This document shows positions 62,339 through 64,000 of a DNA stretch of 64,000 bases, piece after piece. The stretch is from Thermoanaerobacter uzonensis DSM 18761 (lineage in GTDB: Bacteria > Bacillota > Thermoanaerobacteria > Thermoanaerobacterales > Thermoanaerobacteraceae): positions 248,001-312,000 of the forward strand of contig NZ_FQUR01000006.1 in the NCBI RefSeq assembly GCF_900129115.1. The letters run 5' to 3'. The first letter of the stretch is position 1; every line of letters begins with the position of its first letter. Both the position numbers and the translations under genes were made by a program. Under the pieces are notes generated by a model, which ran no database searches, was not told the DNA's origin, and was given only the letters and a program-made list of their open reading frames with translations.

Positions 62339-63313
62339 ATGGATTTGGTAAAAAGGCCAAGAAGGCTTAGGATAAACAGCATTTTAAGGGATATGATAAG
62401 AGAAACTTCTTTAGATGTAGGTGACCTTATATATCCTCTTTTTGTTGTGCCAGGAGATAATATAAAAGAAGAGATAGATTCAATGCCAGGTGTTTACCAT
62501 TTTTCTATAGATTTGCTTATAGAAGAAGTTAAAGAAGTGCGTGACCTTGGAATTCCTGCTATTTTACTTTTTGGTGTGCCTTCATATAAAGATGAATTCG
62601 GGTCAGAGGCTTACAGCGAGGAAGGTATCGTTCAAAAAGCGGTGAGAGAAATAAAAGAAAAAGTGCCAGAAATTGTGGTAATAACAGATGTATGTATGTG
62701 TGGGTATACAACTCATGGACACTGTGGCATTGTTGAAAATGGCCAAGTTCTAAATGACAAAACAGTGGACTACATTGCTAAAATAGCCTTGTCCCATGTT
62801 GAGGCAGGGGCGGATATTGTAGCGCCTTCTGACATGATGGATGGAAGAGTAGCTGCCATAAGAAAGCTTTTAGATAGTAAAGGATTTGTAAATACACCTA
62901 TTATGGCTTACAGTGCTAAATACGCTTCCTCTTTTTATGGACCTTTTAGAGAAGCAGCAGATTCTTTCCCACAATTTGGCGACAGAAAGTCTTATCAAAT
63001 GGACTATGGAAATTCCAATGAAGCCTTAAGAGAAATAGCTCTTGACATTGAAGAAGGAGCAGATATTGTCATGGTAAAGCCGGCACTTTCTTATCTTGAT
63101 ATTATAAGGCGGGTAAAGGATAATTTCAACATTCCTATTGCTGCTTATAATGTAAGTGGAGAATATTCAATGGTAAAGGCGGCAGCTAAGATGGGTTGGA
63201 TTGATGAAAAATCGGTAGTCTTAGAAATACTCACTTCAATTAAAAGGGCAGGGGCAGATATAGTTATAACCTACTTTGCAAAGGATGTTGCGAAATGGCT
63301 TATTACCCTGTAA
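62339..63313 (+). CDS. hemB: Porphobilinogen synthase
   Basis: A 324-residue enzyme condensing two aminolevulinates. [18 protein letters not shown] and LIYPLFVV at the start; the zinc-site cysteines are in [14 protein letters not shown], catalytic lysines in [16 protein letters not shown] and [14 protein letters not shown]. The three-cysteine site indicates the zinc-dependent class. Its last 19 bp overlap the following gene. Confidence 0.96.
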   Translation: MDLVKRPRRLRINSILRDMIRETSLDVGDLIYPLFVVPGDNIKEEIDSMPGVYHFSIDLLIEEVKEVRDLGIPAILLFGVPSYKDEFGSEAYSEEGIVQKAVREIKEKVPEIVVITDVCMCGYTTHGHCGIVENGQVLNDKTVDYIAKIALSHVEAGADIVAPSDMMDGRVAAIRKLLDSKGFVNTPIMAYSAKYASSFYGPFREAADSFPQFGDRKSYQMDYGNSNEALREIALDIEEGADIVMVKPALSYLDIIRRVKDNFNIPIAAYNVSGEYSMVKAAAKMGWIDEKSVVLEILTSIKRAGADIVITYFAKDVAKWLITL

Positions 63314-64000
63314 TGCTTAATGTAAAAAACAAAAAATGCCTTGTTGTAGGGGGTGGCAAAGTTGCTCTTAGAAAAATTTTATCTCTTGTTGAAGGAGAAG
63401 CTTTAGTTACTGCCATTTCTCCTTCTTTTGATGAAGGAATAATTGAGCTTGCAGCAAAAGAAAAAGTGGAACTTATAAGACGTGAGTATCAACAAGGGGA
63501 TGTAAGGGGATTTTTTGTTGCGATTGCTGCTACAGATGATGAGAAGGTAAATAAACTTGTGGCGTCAGATGGAGAAAAATACAATGTGCTTGTAAATGTG
63601 GTTGATGATAAAGACCTTTCTTCTTTTATTGTACCTGCCATTGTAAAAAGGGGAGACCTAATTATTTCTATATCTACAAGTGGCAAAAGTCCACTTCTTT
63701 CGAGAATGATAAAAGAAAAATTGGAGTCAATTTTCAATGATGACTATGAAAAACTATTACAAAAACTATATCAGAAGAGGATGGAATTAAAGGAAAAAGA
63801 TTTTGCTAAAGAAGAAAAAATGGCTATTTACAGAAAAATTATTAAAAAAAGCGGGCTGTTAAGAGGTGATTCTGTGAAAACTGATAAATCGCAAAAGCTT
63901 TTTGAAAAAGCTAAAAAACTTATGCCAGGTGGTGTTAATAGCCCTGTAAGAGCTTTTAAATCAGTAGGAGCTACTCCTGTTTTTATAAAAAAGGGACAAG
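63295..64000 (+). CDS. sirC-hemL: Precorrin-2 dehydrogenase continuing in frame into glutamate-1-semialdehyde aminomutase (cut by window edge)
   Basis: ATG 63295, 9 bases after AAGGA, starts [27 protein letters not shown], a precorrin-2 dehydrogenase of the Met8/SirC type, with [46 protein letters not shown] and a C-terminal helical region up to about residue 190. No stop follows: the same frame continues into [34 protein letters not shown], the start of HemL, and remains open to the edge. GTG 63874 (residue 194) follows AAGAGGTGAT by 4 bases and could start HemL separately. The dehydrogenase makes sirohydrochlorin for CbiX; HemL makes aminolevulinate after HemA. Whether one fused protein or two products are made is unsettled. 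Confidence 0.88.
   Translation, partial: MAYYPVMLNVKNKKCLVVGGGKVALRKILSLVEGEALVTAISPSFDEGIIELAAKEKVELIRREYQQGDVRGFFVAIAATDDEKVNKLVASDGEKYNVLVNVVDDKDLSSFIVPAIVKRGDLIISISTSGKSPLLSRMIKEKLESIFNDDYEKLLQKLYQKRMELKEKDFAKEEKMAIYRKIIKKSGLLRGDSVKTDKSQKLFEKAKKLMPGGVNSPVRAFKSVGATPVFIKKGQ

Noticed and set aside
63489-63737. Minus-strand frame of 82 codons near the right edge
   Set aside because: It lies wholly within the precorrin-2 dehydrogenase coding region, which has clear family motifs.
1-64000. tRNA or rRNA genes and CRISPR arrays
   Set aside because: I looked in the intergenic regions and saw no cloverleaf, rRNA-like stretch or repeat-spacer array.

Overview
The window is AT-rich DNA (most genes look about one-third G+C by eye) with strong GGAGG-type ribosome sites, frequent TTG and GTG starts and tightly packed operons. 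The gene set fits an anaerobic, saccharolytic, probably thermophilic clostridium: lactose/cellobiose and mannitol PTS systems, beta-mannosidase and beta-glucosidase, complete anaerobic corrin synthesis, C5-pathway tetrapyrrole synthesis, and no respiratory genes. Thermoanaerobacter or a close relative is the best guess; this rests on gene content and style, not on a database match.

Layout. 1-4.2 kb: the 3' part of a LevR-type sigma-54 activator, a -24/-12 promoter, then a lactose/cellobiose-type PTS (IIB, IIC, IIA) with a MupG/DUF871 gene inside the operon. 4.4-9.7 kb: the mannitol operon mtlA-mtlR-mtlF-mtlD. 9.7-13.8 kb: a secreted double 5'-nucleotidase/cyclic phosphodiesterase with SH3 repeats, preceded by four hexamers at exact 11-bp spacing that look like a PhoP box. 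13.9-17.75 kb: dusB, a DUF169-ferredoxin pair on the minus strand, a TSUP permease and a YiiX-type peptidase. 17.75-18.05 kb: a GC-rich, highly structured element with nested inverted repeats, the most unusual object here. 18.1-29.1 kb: a LacI-regulated beta-mannoside/beta-glucoside locus (regulator, Opp-type ABC transporter, GH2, GH1), with the same 14-bp palindrome before the regulator and before the transporter. 29.1-33.0 kb, minus strand: a zur-like regulator with a zinc/manganese ABC transporter that has two tandem binding proteins. 33.1-39.2 kb: a MoxR-DUF58-DUF4129-LemA-TPM cluster, interrupted by a GC-richer LysR gene on the opposite strand. 39.3-40.8 kb: an rRNA methyltransferase and a decayed MazF-type toxin gene.

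40.8-64 kb: a cobalamin riboswitch with its terminator precedes one unbroken plus-strand run: btuF-btuC-btuD-type uptake, cbiA, cbiP, cbiB, an ECF S component plus an AIR-synthase-like kinase (probably alpha-ribazole uptake and phosphorylation, cblT/cblS), cobD, cobU, cobS, cbiX, cbiC, D, E, T, L, F, G, H, J, then hemA, hemC, cobA-hemD, hemB and a precorrin-2 dehydrogenase that continues in frame into HemL at the right edge. Together these genes can make the corrin ring from glutamyl-tRNA, insert cobalt early, and attach a lower-ligand nucleoside that is apparently salvaged, since no cobT is seen. Adenosyltransferase and cobC-type genes are also not seen in the window.
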